A stretch of 64,000 nt of DNA, taken from NCBI RefSeq assembly GCF_039634785.1, contig NZ_JBBIAB010000016.1, positions 54,819-118,818 of the forward strand, in the 5' to 3' direction. Every line of letters begins with the position of its first letter. The stretch's first letter is position 1. This DNA comes from Tistrella mobilis (GTDB lineage: Bacteria > Pseudomonadota > Alphaproteobacteria > Tistrellales > Tistrellaceae). The notes under the pieces were generated by a model. The model saw nothing but the letters and a program-made list of their open reading frames with translations. It was not told the origin of the DNA and searched no databases. Shown here in pieces: positions 49,574 to 58,665 of this stretch. The translations under genes were made by a program, and so were the position numbers.

Positions 49574-50146
49574 TCAGGGCAACCGCACGCCCCGCCATTC
49601 CCCGGCATCGATGGTTGCCGCGTCACCGGCGGTCGACAGCAGCTGGGGCAGCCTGCCCGCGAAGGCATCGGCAGCCTGAATGGTGTCTCCATCGCGGATG
49701 CACCCCGTCTGGCGATGGCTCGCTGCCTTGTCGTGTTCCTGCCAGACGCACAGGCGATTGAAGGCGAACAGCCAGGCGGCCCGTCCCACGACCTCGGCAG
49801 GCATGCTGAACTGGTGGTCGCACTGACGATTGAGGTTCTGGGCAAGCCGGGTCATCGCCCGATGACATCTGAAGACCGCGCGCCGGAGCACATGTCCCTC
49901 TGCGTCGCTGATCAGGGCAACGGCGTTGGACTGGGCGTGATCTCCGATCAGCTGGGGGGCTGCCCATGATCGGAACTGCAGCAGCGGCCCGCCATCTGCG
50001 CCGGAGGTGAGGGTCACCTCGGCGCCGCCGTCACCGGTCCCGACCCGCGAAACCGGTGTCGACACGGTTACCGATGAGGCTGCGGCGGCCTCCTGCCCGG
50101 CAATGAACAGTGTCATGGCTGCTACGGCAAACTTCCACCTGATCAT
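49574..50146 (-). CDS. Secreted hypothetical protein
   Basis: 190 residues with a signal peptide (FAVAAMTLFIAGQEAAAAS). The mature part has four cysteines (in FRCHRA, RQCDHQ, RLCVWQ and TGCIRD), likely two disulfides, and no domain that I recognise. It is convergent with lysR, 9 bp between stops, and separated from fliP by a possible terminator. GC content is somewhat lower than in its neighbours. Confidence 0.65.
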   Translation of the reverse strand: MIRWKFAVAAMTLFIAGQEAAAASSVTVSTPVSRVGTGDGGAEVTLTSGADGGPLLQFRSWAAPQLIGDHAQSNAVALISDAEGHVLRRAVFRCHRAMTRLAQNLNRQCDHQFSMPAEVVGRAAWLFAFNRLCVWQEHDKAASHRQTGCIRDGDTIQAADAFAGRLPQLLSTAGDAATIDAGEWRGVRLP

Positions 50147-50209
50147 ACGTCCCGCCCGTCATGCTTTTGTGTGGCCGGATTCTGTCGCGCAATGCGGTTA
50201 GTCTACGCG

Positions 50210-50245
50210 AAAAGGCGCCATCGCGCCCATCCCCGTTTGGGGGAT
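50210..50245 (-). terminator. Hairpins after fliP
   Basis: On the minus strand ATCCCC-N5-GGGGAT is followed by GGCGC-GATG-GCGCC and then TTTT, starting 27 bp after the fliP stop. The U-run is short. Confidence 0.5.
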
Positions 50246-50272
50246 CTGGCGCAGATCAGGTGGCGGCAGTCC

Positions 50273-51043
50273 TCAGCCGGCGAAACTGCGAACCAGACTG
50301 CCGGCGATCAGCGACCAGCCGTCGATCAGAACAAAGAAGATCAGCTTGAACGGCAACGAGATCATCACCGGCGGGAGCATCATCATACCCATGGACATCA
50401 GCAGGGATGCCACCAGCATGTCGATGATCAGGAAGGGCAGGAAGACCAGAAAGCCGATCTCGAAGGCACGGCGCAACTCGCTGACCATGAAGGCCGGCAC
50501 CAGCACCTGAAGGGGAACGTCTTCCACCGATGCGGGCTCGGGATCGAGCGCCGCCATATCCACGAAGGCCGTCAGCTCGCGCTCGCCGACATGGGCGGTC
50601 ATGAAGTCGCGGAACGGGGCGGAAATCCGGTCGAAGGCTTCCTCTTCGGTGATGTCCTCGGCCACCAGCGGCGCCACGCCCTCGGTCCAGGCGCGCTCGA
50701 AAGTGGGCGTCATCACGAAGCCGGTCAGGAACATGGCAAGGCCGATCAGCACCGCATTGGGCGGTGTCTGCTGCACGCCCAGCGCGCTGCGCAGAAGCGA
50801 CAGCACCACCACGATCCGGGTGAAAGACGTCACGGCCACCAGCAGCCCCGGTGCCAGCGACAGCACAGTGACCAGGGTGACGAGCTGAACGATCCGGCCG
50901 GTGAAGCCGCCCGGATCCTCGGCCCCCAGATCGACGGTGACCGACTGGGCAAAGGCCGGATGACTGCCGGCCAGGGCCGCCAGCAGAACCAGGATCAGAA
51001 GGCCGGCAAGCTGTGCGGTCTTATACCGCACGACCTGATTCAC
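50273..51043 (-). CDS. fliP: Flagellar export gate protein FliP
   Basis: 256 residues with a GTG start overlapping the fliO stop. A cleavable signal (LLAALAGSHPAFAQS) is followed by LVTLVTVLSLAPGLLVAVTSFTRIVVVLSLLRSALGVQQTPPNAVLIGLAMFLTGFVM and FLVFLPFLIIDMLVASLLMSMGMMMLPPVMISLPFKLIFFVLIDGW, unmistakable FliP. With FliQ and FliR (at 54.4-55.4 kb, opposite strand) it makes the export gate. Confidence 0.97.
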   Translation of the reverse strand: MNQVVRYKTAQLAGLLILVLLAALAGSHPAFAQSVTVDLGAEDPGGFTGRIVQLVTLVTVLSLAPGLLVAVTSFTRIVVVLSLLRSALGVQQTPPNAVLIGLAMFLTGFVMTPTFERAWTEGVAPLVAEDITEEEAFDRISAPFRDFMTAHVGERELTAFVDMAALDPEPASVEDVPLQVLVPAFMVSELRRAFEIGFLVFLPFLIIDMLVASLLMSMGMMMLPPVMISLPFKLIFFVLIDGWSLIAGSLVRSFAG

Positions 51044-51498
51044 CGGTCGAACTCCGGCGGGATCCGCCGTCCGGGCTGAGGCGGAAAACCGCGCCGCCGC
51101 TCGGTTCCGCGCCGGTCGACGCGCAGCACCGGCTCGTCGTCGTCGTCGTCATCGGCATAGTCGCGCGCAGCGACGGGCGCGGCCGCGGGGCGGAAGCCGG
51201 GCTCGGTCCCCCGCATGGGCGCGGGTGCAGCGGCCATGTCGGGCGCTTCGATCGCCCGCTCGATCACCAGATCACCGTCGCCGCCGATCAGCAGCAGATG
51301 TTCCACATCGTCGCGGCGGATCAGCACCAGCCGCCGCTTGGGGTCGATCTGGCGGCTTTCGACCAGGGCAAGCCGGCGGCCGCGGGCGGGGGCGCCGGCC
51401 CGGTCGCCCCAGCGGCGGATCGCCAGGGCGACAAGCCCGATCAGCCCGGCCACGAGCGCCAGCCCGGCAATCATCTGGAGAATATCGTTAAAGGTCAT
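51040..51498 (-). CDS. fliO: FliO-family export assembly protein
   Basis: 152 residues. A membrane helix (MIAGLALVAGLIGLVALAIRRW) is followed by RRLALVESRQIDPKRRLVLIRRDDVEHLLLIGGDGDLVIE, the FliO core, and a charged tail with a run of six Asp. FliO helps FliP assemble. Overlaps fliP (4 bp). Confidence 0.88.
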   Translation of the reverse strand: MTFNDILQMIAGLALVAGLIGLVALAIRRWGDRAGAPARGRRLALVESRQIDPKRRLVLIRRDDVEHLLLIGGDGDLVIERAIEAPDMAAAPAPMRGTEPGFRPAAAPVAARDYADDDDDDEPVLRVDRRGTERRRGFPPQPGRRIPPEFDR

Positions 51499-51563
51499 GC
51501 AAGCGGTCCGGAAGTACAGGGGCGCGGGAAGGCTGGGGCAGGGGGCGTGTTGCGTCGTCGCAG

Positions 51564-51923
51564 TCAGCGATTGCCTGTGCGGCCATAGGCGGCTGTGGCG
51601 CGCTGGCGGGCGGAGAACCCGCCCATCTCGCGGGCGGTTTCATCGAAAACCTGCCGCATCTCGCGCTCCAGAACGTTCAGCGCATCGATCAACCCCAGCA
51701 TGCGCGGACGGACGGCCTGGCCGCTGCCGGGCGGCAGGCTCGCCAGCTGTTCGCAGAACCGGGTGACCCGCACTTCCATACCGTGCAGGTCCACGGCATC
51801 GCCGCGGGCCAGCATCTCGCGGGCGACGGAAATTTCCGCGGCGATGGCATCCAGCGCCGCCACCGGGTCCTGGATGTCCCCAAGGCCGGTTCTGCGATCG
51901 TCGTCGCCCTGATCAGGCGTCAT
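51564..51923 (-). CDS. Uncharacterised helical protein of the fliO operon
   Basis: 119 residues from the ATG at 51923. Three amphipathic helices (PVAALDAIAAEISVAREMLARGD, VRVTRFCEQLASLP, MLGLIDALNVLEREMRQVFDE) and a basic tail with SARQRATAAYG. Size and helical layout recall small flagellar export chaperones (FliT/FlgN type), but no family is recognised. It lies between fhlB and fliO in the same direction, so a role in export or regulation is inferred. Confidence 0.65.
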   Translation of the reverse strand: MTPDQGDDDRRTGLGDIQDPVAALDAIAAEISVAREMLARGDAVDLHGMEVRVTRFCEQLASLPPGSGQAVRPRMLGLIDALNVLEREMRQVFDETAREMGGFSARQRATAAYGRTGNR

Positions 51924-51984
51924 CACCCGTCATCCTCCGTCGGTGTCCACGTGCAGCGTCCCCATCGTTCCGCGTCGCCCTCGA

Positions 51985-52269
51985 TCAGCGGTCGCCGCCG
52001 CCCAGACTGCCGTTCAGGCGGTAGAGATGGGCCAGGATCTCCGCCACCGCCGCAAAGGCGGCCGGCGGGATCGGGCTTTCCGGCTCCAGCGCCTCAAGGA
52101 TCGCGGCCAGGTCGGCATCCCGCCGGACGGGGATCCCCGAGGCGAAGGCCATGGCGAGGATCTTTTCGGCAAGGGCGCCGTGGCCGGCCGCCAGCACTTT
52201 GGGCACGTCGTCGCCGGTGGGATCGAAGCCAAGGGCCACCGCCACCTGGCGTGGCTGCTTCTGGGTCAT
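51985..52269 (-). CDS. fhlB: FhlB: stand-alone FlhB C-terminal-like protein
   Basis: 94 residues resembling only the cytoplasmic FlhB-C domain: VAVALGFDPTGDDVPKVLAAGHGALAEKILAMAFASGIPVRRDADLAAIL ... AVAEILAHLYRLN. The NPTH self-cleavage site of FlhB is replaced by FDPTGDD, so it is not autocatalytic. FhlB can substitute for the cleaved FlhB C-terminus in substrate switching. The full FlhB is encoded at 55.4 kb. Confidence 0.87.
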   Translation of the reverse strand: MTQKQPRQVAVALGFDPTGDDVPKVLAAGHGALAEKILAMAFASGIPVRRDADLAAILEALEPESPIPPAAFAAVAEILAHLYRLNGSLGGGDR

Positions 52270-52394
52270 CTCGGATCATCCCGTCGGGCTGACACGGCCC
52301 TTCGTCTGGCAGACCGGGGCCGTCGTCTGGCAACAGATTTCATGATGATCCCTTCCGGGCCCATAAGCAACTCAGAGAGCCGGTCAACCTTCGC

Positions 52395-52658
52395 TCAGCC
52401 GGCCTCGTCGGGGGCGGGGCCTCGGGTCACGAAGGCCGGCACGTCTTCCGGCGCGCCGGTCTGCCCGGCTTCGTCCAGGCCCAGCGCCGCGCGGTTTTCC
52501 GCCTGGACCCGGTCATAGACCTCGCGCCTGAGTACGGTCGCATCGGCGGGGAAGGTGAGGCCGAGCCGCACGGTCTTGCCGCGCACCTCGATCACGGTCA
52601 CCTCGATCTCGTCGTTGATCACCACCGCTTCACCGACCTTGCGGGTCAGATAGAGCAT
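52395..52658 (-). CDS. csrA: Carbon storage/translation regulator CsrA
   Basis: 87 residues from the ATG at 52658 (Shine-Dalgarno GGAAGGGG). The core MLYLTRKVGEAVVINDEIEVTVIEVRGKTVRLGLTFPADATVLRREVYDRVQ is a full CsrA; the C-terminal ~30 residues are an extension beyond the usual 61-70. It dimerises and binds GGA in RNA loops. Its location in an export gene cluster, and fliW plus GGA-loop flagellin leaders in the window, point to flagellin as a main target. Confidence 0.94.
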   Translation of the reverse strand: MLYLTRKVGEAVVINDEIEVTVIEVRGKTVRLGLTFPADATVLRREVYDRVQAENRAALGLDEAGQTGAPEDVPAFVTRGPAPDEAG

Positions 52659-52818
52659 GCTCGCCCCTTCCATGTCCGGGGCCCGTCTCCGGCAGGCCTT
52701 GGCCTTCCGGATCGGGGCGCCGGTTCCGAACCGTCGATTTCCGCGGTCTCGCCGCCCTCTGCAGCCGGCGCGCGCATCTGTCGCGCACGTCCTTCTCTTG
52801 ATCCGCGGGCGCCGCGGT

Positions 52819-52833
52819 TTTACGTTTCCTTAA
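52819..52833. promoter_or_regulatory. CtrA-like site upstream of flgB
   Basis: TTTA-CGTTTCC-TTAA, one mismatch from the TTAA-N7-TTAA CtrA consensus, in a stretch otherwise ~70% GC. It lies 173 bp before flgB and 160 bp before csrA, so it could act on either. The intergenic region 52659-53005 holds no recognised gene. Confidence 0.45.
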
Positions 52834-52870
52834 GGCCGCCGGCATATCCTGTTGATCCTGCGGCGACCTT

Positions 52871-52902
52871 CCTGCCACGATGCTGGCATCCTGCCACGGT
52901 GC
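52871..52902. repeat. Pair of 13-bp direct repeats upstream of flgB
   Basis: CCTGCCACGATGC (52871-52883) and CCTGCCACGGTGC (52890-52902) are 19 bp apart. The repeats are between the CtrA-like site and flgB and may be protein-binding sites; nothing else supports a function. Confidence 0.4.
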
Positions 52903-53005
52903 GGGATTGGCATCCGGAAACGGATCCGTCGGTGGATCCCGTTGCCGGCCCTGCCGGCCCGCCTCGCGCGCTTCCTGAAGATATCCGATCGGACCGGGCC
53001 CGACG

Positions 53006-53473
53006 ATGGACATAACGCGCATACCGCTGTTCTCTTCCCTGAAGAAGCGGATGGGCTGGCTGACCGAACGTCAGGCGGTGCTGGCCCAGAACATAGCGAA
53101 CGTCAACACGCCGGGCTACAAGGCACGCGACCTGAAGCCCGTCGATTTCGGCGCCATGGCCGAACGGGCCTCGGGGTTGCGGATGACCGGCGCCTCGACG
53201 GGCGGCGGCAGCAGCATGGCGGCCGGCGGCGAGCTGCAGATGGCCGCGACGAAAACCGGCCACATGGCGCCGGCCGTGGCGGATGGCGGCTACCGTGCGG
53301 CTGAGGATCGCAAGCCGCTCGAGGTCACGATCGACGAGAACAAGATCAACATCGAGGATCAGGCGGTGAAGCTTGCCGGCAATGCCAGCCAGTTCACGCT
53401 TGCATCCACCCTCTACAAGAAGCATATGGACATGATCCGCACTGCGCTCGGGCGCGGTGGCGGGGCGGGGTGA
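53006..53473 (+). CDS. flgB: Proximal rod protein FlgB
   Basis: 155 residues. FSSLKKRMGWLTERQAVLAQNIANVNTPGYKARDLKPVDF is the rod-protein start with NIANVNTPGY, and the end ASQFTLASTLYKKHMDMIRTAL the C-terminal helix. First gene of a plus-strand early operon flgB-flgC-fliE-fliQ-fliR-flhB-cckA. Confidence 0.95.
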   Translation: MDITRIPLFSSLKKRMGWLTERQAVLAQNIANVNTPGYKARDLKPVDFGAMAERASGLRMTGASTGGGSSMAAGGELQMAATKTGHMAPAVADGGYRAAEDRKPLEVTIDENKINIEDQAVKLAGNASQFTLASTLYKKHMDMIRTALGRGGGAG

Positions 53474-53521
53474 GGCCATGACGGATCATCCCGCTGACAT
53501 CGGCCAGGGGAGGCTTGCCTC

Positions 53522-53929
53522 ATGGACCTGATGAAGATCACGCGGATCTCCGCGGCCGGCATGCAGGTGCAGTCGGAACGCCTGCGGGTCGTCGCGGAAA
53601 ATCTCGCCAATGCCGACAGCACCGGAACCACGCCGGGCTCGGAACCTTACCGCCGCCGGACGATCAGTTTCGCCGAAGGGCTGAACAAGGAACTGGGCCT
53701 GCCGACGGTTCGGGTGTCGCGTTACGGCGTCGATCAGTCGCCTTTCGATCGCGAATACGATCCGGGCCATCCGGCAGCCGACGAGAACGGCTATGTGTTG
53801 CGCCCCAACGTCAACCCGGTGGTCGAGATGGTCGACATGCGCGAGGCCCAGCGCGGCTACGAGGCCAATCTCAGCGTCATCGAGACCACCCGCACGATGG
53901 TGCAGCGCGCGCTCGATCTGCTGCGCTGA
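53522..53929 (+). CDS. flgC: Proximal rod protein FlgC
   Basis: 135 residues, Shine-Dalgarno GGGGAGG. Start MKITRISAAGMQVQSERLRVVAENLANADSTGTTPGSEPYRR and end VEMVDMREAQRGYEANLSVIETTRTMVQRALDLL are FlgC hallmarks. It stacks on FlgB in the rod. Confidence 0.96.
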   Translation: MDLMKITRISAAGMQVQSERLRVVAENLANADSTGTTPGSEPYRRRTISFAEGLNKELGLPTVRVSRYGVDQSPFDREYDPGHPAADENGYVLRPNVNPVVEMVDMREAQRGYEANLSVIETTRTMVQRALDLLR

Positions 53930-53987
53930 GACCTGACCTGCCGCCGGCCCCGGCCGCTACGCCCCAGAACACGGACGGATCAGACCC

Positions 53988-54302
53988 ATGGATGCCAAGT
54001 TCGCCTCAGCCGCCGCCGCCTACGCCAATGCCGCCCGCGGCATCAAGGCGCCGGGCACCGAGGGCGGCGACCGGGCCGGTGCTTCCGGCGCCTTCGCCGA
54101 CATGGTGAGTGACGTCATCGGCCAGAGCGTGAAGGCCGGTCAGGCATCGGAACGGGCGGCGATGCAGGCGGTTTCGGGCACCGCCAGCCTTCAGGACGTG
54201 GTGACCTCGGTGGCTGCCGCCGAAACCTCTCTGCAGACCGTGGTGGCGATCCGCGACCGGGTGATCGGCGCCTATCAGGAAATCATGCGCATGCCGATCT
54301 GA
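53988..54302 (+). CDS. fliE: Hook-basal body complex protein FliE
   Basis: 104 residues. FADMVSDVIGQSVKAGQASERAAMQAVSGTASLQDVVTSVAAAETSLQTVVAIRDRVIGAYQEIMRMPI matches FliE, the first exported protein joining MS ring and rod. The gene order flgB-flgC-fliE is conserved. Confidence 0.95.
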   Translation: MDAKFASAAAAYANAARGIKAPGTEGGDRAGASGAFADMVSDVIGQSVKAGQASERAAMQAVSGTASLQDVVTSVAAAETSLQTVVAIRDRVIGAYQEIMRMPI

Positions 54303-54372
54303 GCGCGGCCGTGGCCTGCGTTCCGTTCCTCTCTCTTCCGCTTCGTCTTCCCCAGTTCCGGACCGGCCGGCC

Positions 54373-54648
54373 ATGACGCCCAACGAGGCAATCGATATCG
54401 GGCGCGAGGCGCTGTGGACGATGCTCAAGCTGGGCGCGCCGGTCATGCTGGTTGCGCTGACCGTGGGCCTTGCCATTTCGCTGGTCCAGGCGCTGACCCA
54501 GATCCAGGAAATGACCCTGTCCTTCGTGCCGAAGATCATCGCCATCGTCGTGGCGCTGGTGATCTTCCTGCCGTTCATGTGGACGGGCATGTCCGACTAT
54601 ACCCGCCTGCTTTACGAGCGCATCCCCGCCATCGGCGCGGCGCCATGA
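54373..54648 (+). CDS. fliQ: Flagellar export gate protein FliQ
   Basis: 91 residues with two membrane helices (LKLGAPVMLVALTVGLAISLVQALTQIQEMTLSFVPKIIAIVVALVIFLPFMWTGM). All typical FliQ features are present. Forms the FliPQR gate. Confidence 0.96.
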   Translation: MTPNEAIDIGREALWTMLKLGAPVMLVALTVGLAISLVQALTQIQEMTLSFVPKIIAIVVALVIFLPFMWTGMSDYTRLLYERIPAIGAAP

Positions 54649-54667
54649 CGCCCGGAGGGCCTGGGGC

Positions 54668-55423
54668 ATGACCGACCTCCTGGGGGTCGAGGTCTTCTCG
54701 GTCCTGCTGGTGTTCCTGAGGCTCGGCGCCGCCCTGATGCTGATGCCCGGCATCGGTGAAACCAATGTCTCGGCCCGGGCCCGGCTGATCCTGGCCCTGC
54801 TGCTGTCGGTGGCACTCGCGCCCGTGATCGAGGCCGATCTGCCCATTACGCCCGACCAGCCGGCAGAGATTCTGCGGCTCGCCTTTCTCGAAGCCGCCGT
54901 CGGCATCCTGCTCGGCCTGATGCTGCGGCTTCTGGTCGCGGCCCTGCACACGGCGGGTGTGGTCATCTCGATGCAGAGCGGTCTTGCGACCGCCATGATG
55001 TACGACCCCACCCAGCAGGCCCAGGGCGCCTTGCCGGGCAATTTCCTGACCGCACTGTCGCTGGTGCTGATCTTCACCAGCGGCATGCATCTGATGATGC
55101 TGGGGGCGATCATCCACAGCTACCAGACCTTCCCGGTGGGCGAGCCGCTGCCCTTCGGCGATGCGGCCGAGATGATGGGGCGGCTGCTGGACCAGGCCTT
55201 CGTGCTTGCGACCCAGGTTGCAGCACCCCTGCTGCTGGTCGGCACATTGTTCCAGGTGGCGCTTGGCCTGCTGGCGCGGCTGATGCCCACCATCCAGGTG
55301 TTCTTCATCGCCATTCCGGTCCAGATGCTGATCGGGCTGTCCGTCATGGCGATCACCCTGTCTGCCGCGATGCTTGTCTGGCTCGATCGGGTCGGCCAGC
55401 GTCTCGACATGCTCCTGCCCTGA
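54668..55423 (+). CDS. fliR: Flagellar export gate protein FliR
   Basis: 251 residues, six or so membrane helices. VFLRLGAALMLMPGIGETNVSARARLILALLLSVALAPVI and LHTAGVVISMQSGLATAMMYDPTQQAQGALPGNFLTALSLVLIF are FliR signatures. It follows fliQ by 19 bp with Shine-Dalgarno GGAGGG. Confidence 0.96.
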   Translation: MTDLLGVEVFSVLLVFLRLGAALMLMPGIGETNVSARARLILALLLSVALAPVIEADLPITPDQPAEILRLAFLEAAVGILLGLMLRLLVAALHTAGVVISMQSGLATAMMYDPTQQAQGALPGNFLTALSLVLIFTSGMHLMMLGAIIHSYQTFPVGEPLPFGDAAEMMGRLLDQAFVLATQVAAPLLLVGTLFQVALGLLARLMPTIQVFFIAIPVQMLIGLSVMAITLSAAMLVWLDRVGQRLDMLLP

Positions 55424-55440
55424 AGCCGGGATCCTGAGCC

Positions 55441-56520
55441 ATGAGCGAGCAGAGCGAAGACGACAGCCAAAAAACCGAAGACCCCACGCCAAAAAAACTC
55501 GAAGACGCGCGCAAGAAGGGTCAGCTGCCGTCCAGCCAGGAAATCAATCACTGGCTTATGCTGGTTGCGGTCTCGATCGCGATCGTGGCCGTGCTGCCCG
55601 GTATGGTCCGTGATGTCGGCCTGGGTCTGCGCGGGCTGATCGCCAGCGCCGACACCTTCCTGATGGACCCGAGCGCCGTCGGCCATCTGCTCAGGGCGCT
55701 GGCCATTCAGATGCTCACCTGGCTGGCGCTGCCGGTGCTGGTGTTCATCATCGCGGCCCTTGCCTCGGGCTTCGTGCAGCGCGGTGGTAATGTCTCCGCG
55801 GAATCGCTGAAGCCCAGCCTCGACAAGATCTCGCTGATCGGCGGACTGAAGCGCCAGTTTTCGGCCAAGGCGCTGGTCGAATTCGTGAAAGGGCTGCTGA
55901 AGATCATGGTGGTCGCCGGCGTGTCGTGGCTGGTGGCCCGGCCGCGGCTGGAAGATCTGGATCTGGTGCCGCGCGAAGCGCCGGTGGCATTGATGGAACG
56001 GCTGGCCGATGATGCCTTCGTGATCGTCCTGGCGGCGGCCTGCGTGATGACCGTGATCGCCGCCGCTGACTATGCCTTCCAGCGCTATACCTTCATGCAG
56101 CAGATGCGGATGTCGCAGCGCGAGGTCCGCGACGAGATGAAGCAGAGCGAAGGCGATCCGATCATCAAGGCCCGCCTGCGCCAGATCCGCATGGAACGCG
56201 CCCGCAAGCGCATGATGGCGGCGGTGCCGACCGCCGATGTGGTGGTCACCAACCCGACCCATTACGCCGTCGCCCTGAAATACGACCCGCCCAAAATGCA
56301 TGCGCCGATGGTGGTGGCGATGGGCGTGGATGCGGTCGCCTTCCGCATCCGCGATCTGGCGCTGCAGAACGATGTGGCCGTGGTGGAGAACCCGCCGCTC
56401 GCCCGCGCGCTCTGGGATACGGCCCAGATCGACCGGGAAATTCCGGTCGAGCATTATCAGGCCGTGGCCGAGGTGATCGGCTATGTCTTCCGGGCCAAAG
56501 GGCGGCGCGTGCGCGGATGA
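55441..56520 (+). CDS. flhB: Flagellar export switch protein FlhB
   Basis: 359 residues. N-terminal SEDDSQKTEDPTPKKLEDARKKGQLPSSQEINHW is conserved. Four membrane helices follow, then the cytoplasmic domain with the autocleavage site N271-P-T-H in VVVTNPTHYAVALKYD. FlhB changes export specificity from hook to filament. A second, cleavage-less C-domain (fhlB) is at 52.0 kb. Confidence 0.96.
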   Translation: MSEQSEDDSQKTEDPTPKKLEDARKKGQLPSSQEINHWLMLVAVSIAIVAVLPGMVRDVGLGLRGLIASADTFLMDPSAVGHLLRALAIQMLTWLALPVLVFIIAALASGFVQRGGNVSAESLKPSLDKISLIGGLKRQFSAKALVEFVKGLLKIMVVAGVSWLVARPRLEDLDLVPREAPVALMERLADDAFVIVLAAACVMTVIAAADYAFQRYTFMQQMRMSQREVRDEMKQSEGDPIIKARLRQIRMERARKRMMAAVPTADVVVTNPTHYAVALKYDPPKMHAPMVVAMGVDAVAFRIRDLALQNDVAVVENPPLARALWDTAQIDREIPVEHYQAVAEVIGYVFRAKGRRVRG

Positions 56521-56564
56521 CCCGTGCTGTGGCATGATGCCCGAACGGCATCCCGCCGGAGACC

Positions 56565-58511
56565 ATGACGGGCGAGCAGGACGGCATGAGCATCGAGGCA
56601 TTGAAGGGCGCGACCCAGGCGGTGATGCGCGATCTGGTGATCGGCATCACCGGCATCGCCCTTCTGGCGGGCAGTACCGGGCTCGAACTGGGTGGCATGC
56701 CGGAAGGGGGTATGACCACGCTGGTCGATGTCGCCGGCCTGATCCTGATCATCTTTGCCGGTGCCGGGCTTGCGCGGGCGGCGGTGCTTCGGGCTGCCGC
56801 CATCGACACATCACCGGCGGTGACCGCCGTGCCGGACGATCTGCCCGAGGTGGTGCCCGAGGTGGAAGAGCCGCTGCAATTGCCGCCGCCACCTCCGCAG
56901 CTGCCCGCCGGCCGTGGCGGCGGGCTCGATCTCGACATCGTGCCGATCGAGCCGGCGGAGGGACGTTTCCGGCGTCTGTTCGATCTGGCGCCGATCGGCA
57001 TCGCCCTTGTCGACGATCGCGGCGGGGTGCTGGCGTCGAATGCCGCGCTGATCCGCCTGACCGGAGAGGACGGGCTGGAGCCCGGCCATGCCTTCACCGA
57101 TCTGGTGGTCCACGACCGACGGTTTGCCCTGTCCGACGCCTTCGATGCGGTCTTCGGCGGTGCCGAGCGGATCACCGCGCCGATCGAGGTCTCGTTTCGC
57201 CAGCGCCCCGACCGGGTCGCCTCTCTGCTGTTGCGCCGGGCCGATGAAGATCATCTGGCGGCGGCCCTGATCCATGTCATCGACGTCACCGAGCGCAAGG
57301 AGCTGGAGGTTCAGTTCGCCCAGTCGCAGAAGATGCAGGCGGTGGGACAGCTGGCCGGCGGCGTCGCGCATGACTTCAACAACCTGCTGACGGCGATGAT
57401 CGGCTTCTGCGACCTGCTGCTGATGCGCCATCCGCCGGGCGATGCCTCCTTTGCCGACGTCATGCAGATCAAGCAGAATGCCAATCGCGCGGCCAATCTG
57501 GTCCGCCAGCTGCTTGCCTTTTCGCGCCAGCAGACCCTGCAGCCGCGGGTGCTGGACATCACCGATGTCCTGGCCGAGCTTACCCATCTCCTCCGCCGGC
57601 TGCTGGGTGAGGCGATCGTGCTCGACGTCCATCACGGTCGCGATCTGGCGCCGGTCAGGGTGGATCAGGGGCAGCTGGAACAGGTGATCATCAATCTGGC
57701 GGTCAATGCCCGCGATGCGATGCCGAGCGGCGGGCAGCTGTCGATCGCGACCCGCAATTTCGCGAGCGAAGACACGCTGGCGATGGATCGCGACTGGATG
57801 ATGGCCGGCGGGCGCGAGCGGGTGCCGACCGGCGATTACGTGATGGTCGAACTGCGCGATACCGGCTCGGGCATTCCGCGCGACATCCTGCCCAAGATTT
57901 TCGAGCCGTTCTTCACCACCAAGGCGGCCGGGCAGGGCACGGGGCTCGGCCTCGCCACCGCCTATGGCATCATCCGCCAGACCGGCGGCTTCCTGTTCGT
58001 GCGCAGCGAGCCCGGCCGCGGCACCGCCTTTCGCATTCTGCTGCCCCGTCACACCGAGGTGGAAACCAGCGGGCTCGAAATCGATCTCGCCCCCGAAGCC
58101 GCGCCGCCGCGCAAATCCGAGATCGCAGGTTCCGGCGGCCGGGTGCTGTTCGTGGAAGACGAGGATCCGGTACGTGCCTTTGCCGCCCGCGCCCTGCGTC
58201 AGCGGGGCTTTACGGTGGAAGAGGCCGAAAGTGCCGATGTGGCGGCGGCCCGGCTGGACGAACTGGTCGAGGCCGGCATCGACGTGCTGGTCACCGACGT
58301 GGTGATGCCGGGCATGGATGGCCCGGCACTGGCCGAGAAGGTGCGCGAGAAGGTGCCGGGGGTCTCGATCGTCTTCATCTCGGGCTATGCCGAAGACACC
58401 TTCCGCCGCAAGCTCGGCGACGATCCGAATGTCCGCTTCCTGCCGAAGCCCTTCAACCTGAAGCAGCTGGTTCAGACGGTGCGCGACGCCATGGACGAAG
58501 CCGCGGGGTGA
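56565..58511 (+). CDS. cckA: Cell-cycle hybrid histidine kinase CckA
   Basis: 648 residues; an internal ATG at 56586 is also possible. Two short membrane helices ([36 protein letters not shown]), a Pro-rich linker, a PAS domain, then HisKA with H269 in [25 protein letters not shown], an ATPase ([33 protein letters not shown]) and a C-terminal receiver with D578 in DVVMPGMDG. The [13 protein letters not shown] block is that of CckA, the kinase/phosphatase that controls CtrA through ChpT. Position directly after flhB is typical. Confidence 0.92.
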   Translation: MTGEQDGMSIEALKGATQAVMRDLVIGITGIALLAGSTGLELGGMPEGGMTTLVDVAGLILIIFAGAGLARAAVLRAAAIDTSPAVTAVPDDLPEVVPEVEEPLQLPPPPPQLPAGRGGGLDLDIVPIEPAEGRFRRLFDLAPIGIALVDDRGGVLASNAALIRLTGEDGLEPGHAFTDLVVHDRRFALSDAFDAVFGGAERITAPIEVSFRQRPDRVASLLLRRADEDHLAAALIHVIDVTERKELEVQFAQSQKMQAVGQLAGGVAHDFNNLLTAMIGFCDLLLMRHPPGDASFADVMQIKQNANRAANLVRQLLAFSRQQTLQPRVLDITDVLAELTHLLRRLLGEAIVLDVHHGRDLAPVRVDQGQLEQVIINLAVNARDAMPSGGQLSIATRNFASEDTLAMDRDWMMAGGRERVPTGDYVMVELRDTGSGIPRDILPKIFEPFFTTKAAGQGTGLGLATAYGIIRQTGGFLFVRSEPGRGTAFRILLPRHTEVETSGLEIDLAPEAAPPRKSEIAGSGGRVLFVEDEDPVRAFAARALRQRGFTVEEAESADVAAARLDELVEAGIDVLVTDVVMPGMDGPALAEKVREKVPGVSIVFISGYAEDTFRRKLGDDPNVRFLPKPFNLKQLVQTVRDAMDEAAG

Positions 58512-58526
58512 ACCTTCCCGAACGGC

Positions 58527-58565
58527 GATGCCCCGCCCTGCCTGGGGAGGGCAGGGCGGGGCATC
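58527..58565. terminator. Long hairpin between convergent cckA and hypothetical gene
   Basis: GATGCCCCGCCCTGCC and GGCAGGGCGGGGCATC pair over 16 bp with a 7-nt loop, 15 bp past the cckA stop. No U-run, but the stem is very stable and placed between convergent genes. Confidence 0.75.
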
Positions 58566-58665
58566 GACCGGTGGATGCGACGCCGGGGCCTGGACGGGGC
58601 CGCGGGGAGGGGACGGGATGCGCGGCGCATCGGGCCCCGGCGCCTGCTGACGGCAGGGAGCGACG

